Part shown: piece after piece, positions 19,457 through 20,089 of the stretch
Numbering within the stretch: the first letter of the stretch is position 1
Layout: each line of letters begins with the position of its first letter
Origin: Saccoglossus kowalevskii
Lineage: Eukaryota > Hemichordata > Enteropneusta > Harrimaniidae
Assembly (NCBI RefSeq): GCF_000003605.2
Contig: NW_003155740.1
Span: forward strand, 229,353 to 249,441
Reading direction: 5' to 3'
DNA length: 20,089 bases
Notes under the pieces: model-generated
Seen by the model: only the letters and a program-made list of their open reading frames with translations
Database searches by the model: none
What the model was told of the DNA's origin: nothing
Made by a program: the position numbers and the translations under genes

Positions 19457-19587
19457 CTTTTGACCGGATTTGAGATGTATATTGATATTTCGTAGAACAG
19501 GGTCTACATTATCTGCATATCGAGATGATACGTTATTCATGTAGATAGATCCCTTATTTGGCCAATCAGATGGAGGGACAATATCAC
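19457..19587 (-). CDS. ABCC transporter (SUR-like), first NBD2 exon
   Basis: This exon has 131 nt (phase 1 start, phase 0 end), with acceptor AATTTCACAG and donor GTTAGT. It encodes 'DIVPPSDWPNKGSIYMNNVS', then 'SRYADNVDPVLRNINIHLKS' and 'GQK'. 'PPSDWPNKG' is the standard TMD2-NBD2 junction of ABCC proteins. The Tyr in 'SRYADN' is the expected A-loop aromatic that stacks on adenine. Confidence 0.9.
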
Positions 19588-19611
19588 CTGTGAAATTGAT
19601 AAATATATATT

Positions 19612-19722
19612 ACGAACGGAGCCAGATGGACGACCGGACGGGCGGTAATGAGTGGATGTACGGGCGGCAATGCAGGCAGACATGTATGTAAGCAGACAGG
19701 CAGGCATTGACGGACAGACCTA
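19612..19722. repeat. GGACGGGCGG / GCAGGCAGACA degenerate repeat in an intron
   Basis: Imperfect 4-base-based units (GACG, GGCG, GCAG, GACA) fill most of a 159-bp intron of the right ABCC gene. It is the only GC-rich patch in that area and looks like a decayed GACG/GGCA microsatellite. Confidence 0.6.
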
Positions 19723-19746
19723 CCAATGAATAAATATTAATAATAC

Positions 19747-19858
19747 CTGGATATATTTCTTTCTCATTCTTGGTGTAACTCATAACTCGGTCTACTGAAT
19801 TCATATAACTTTTACTATCAATTGCTTGAAACATCACAAAACTAAGAAGACCACACAC
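19747..19858 (-). CDS. ABCC transporter (SUR-like), end of TMD2
   Basis: This exon has 112 nt (phase 0 start, phase 1 end), with acceptor TTTGTTAG and donor GTATTA. It encodes 'VCGLLSFVMFQAIDSKSYMN', then 'SVDRVMSYTKNEKEIYP'. 'MNSVDRVMSYT' is the cytosolic end of the last TMD2 helix and matches the usual 'MNSVERi.eYt..' of ABCC transporters. Confidence 0.86.
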
Positions 19859-19967
19859 CTAACAAATGAAGCGGATAAAGGACTGTTCACTTTTTGTTGT
19901 GATTACATTTTCGAATAAAAGTGCTGTATTTGGCGAATTGGATGGACCACGATAACTGGCGACTTAC

Positions 19968-20081
19968 TGATAATGATGTCGATACACTCACACCAACAAG
20001 GCTTGGTTCAAGGCTGCCATAAACTGATGCTACTAAAGTTCCAAAACCAGAAAAAAGTACCACTAAAATGGCTATCAAATT
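19968..20081 (-). CDS. ABCC transporter (SUR-like), TMD2 membrane-helix exon (gene continues right)
   Basis: This exon has 114 nt (38 codons, phase 0 both sides), with acceptor GATTCAG just inside the window edge and a GTAAGT donor. It encodes 'NLIAILVVLFSGFGTLVASV', then 'YGSLEPSLVGVSVSTSLS'. This is the penultimate-to-last membrane helix region of TMD2 ('...a.y.gsl..glvGlsltyalsl'). Together the nine exons give 984 nt in one unbroken reading frame, about the last fifth of an ABCC protein. The upstream exons lie beyond position 20089. Confidence 0.82.
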
Positions 20082-20089
20082 CTGAATCA

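Overview
The window looks like AT-rich metazoan nuclear DNA. Its real genes are split into short exons by introns with GT-AG borders and matching phases, and the rest is filled with decayed retroelements, satellites and gene relics. The mix (sulfonylurea-receptor-like ABCC genes, L1/Tx1-type LINEs, a Ty3-type LTR element with a tRNA-Leu-like primer site, and a Polinton-type capsid relic) points to a marine invertebrate, perhaps an ambulacrarian or lophotrochozoan. The species cannot be named from sequence alone.

Layout. (1) Positions 1-553 hold the 3' end of a LINE on the + strand, ending in a (TTA)n tail. (2) About 556-3883 holds a badly decayed LINE on the - strand (ORF1-like, endonuclease, reverse transcriptase and C-terminal pieces in that order), with an odd CpG-rich patch at 2084-2345. 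(3) 4361-6854 (-) carries the first three coding exons (320 codons, all phase 0) of a SUR-like (ABCC8/9-like) transporter: TMD0, the L0 lasso linker and the start of TMD1. The gene runs on past the left edge, so the LINEs at 1-3883 lie in its third intron or beyond. (4) 6855-16715 is a roughly 9.9 kb spacer. It holds a foldback/MITE-like element (7516-7662), T-rich low-complexity DNA, a 65-bp tandem repeat, an LTR with primer site and broken gag start (9254-10210), a frameshifted Polinton/adintovirus-type capsid relic (about 11140-11860), a ~75-bp diverged tandem repeat, a broken copy of a multi-copy invertebrate protein family (13527-14855) and a 22-bp minisatellite (14982-15506). (5) 16716-20081 (-) carries the last nine exons (984 nt, 327 aa plus stop) of a second ABCC transporter: the end of TMD2 and all of NBD2. 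Its 5' part is beyond the right edge.

The two transporter genes lie head to tail on the same strand and both look SUR-like, so this is probably a tandem SUR-like cluster whose spacer has collected mobile DNA. The most interesting protein-level point is that NBD2 of the right-hand gene lacks the switch histidine and the C-loop serine while keeping Walker A, the Q-loop and the Walker B Asp-Glu. No RNA gene, CRISPR array or bacterial-type operon was seen.
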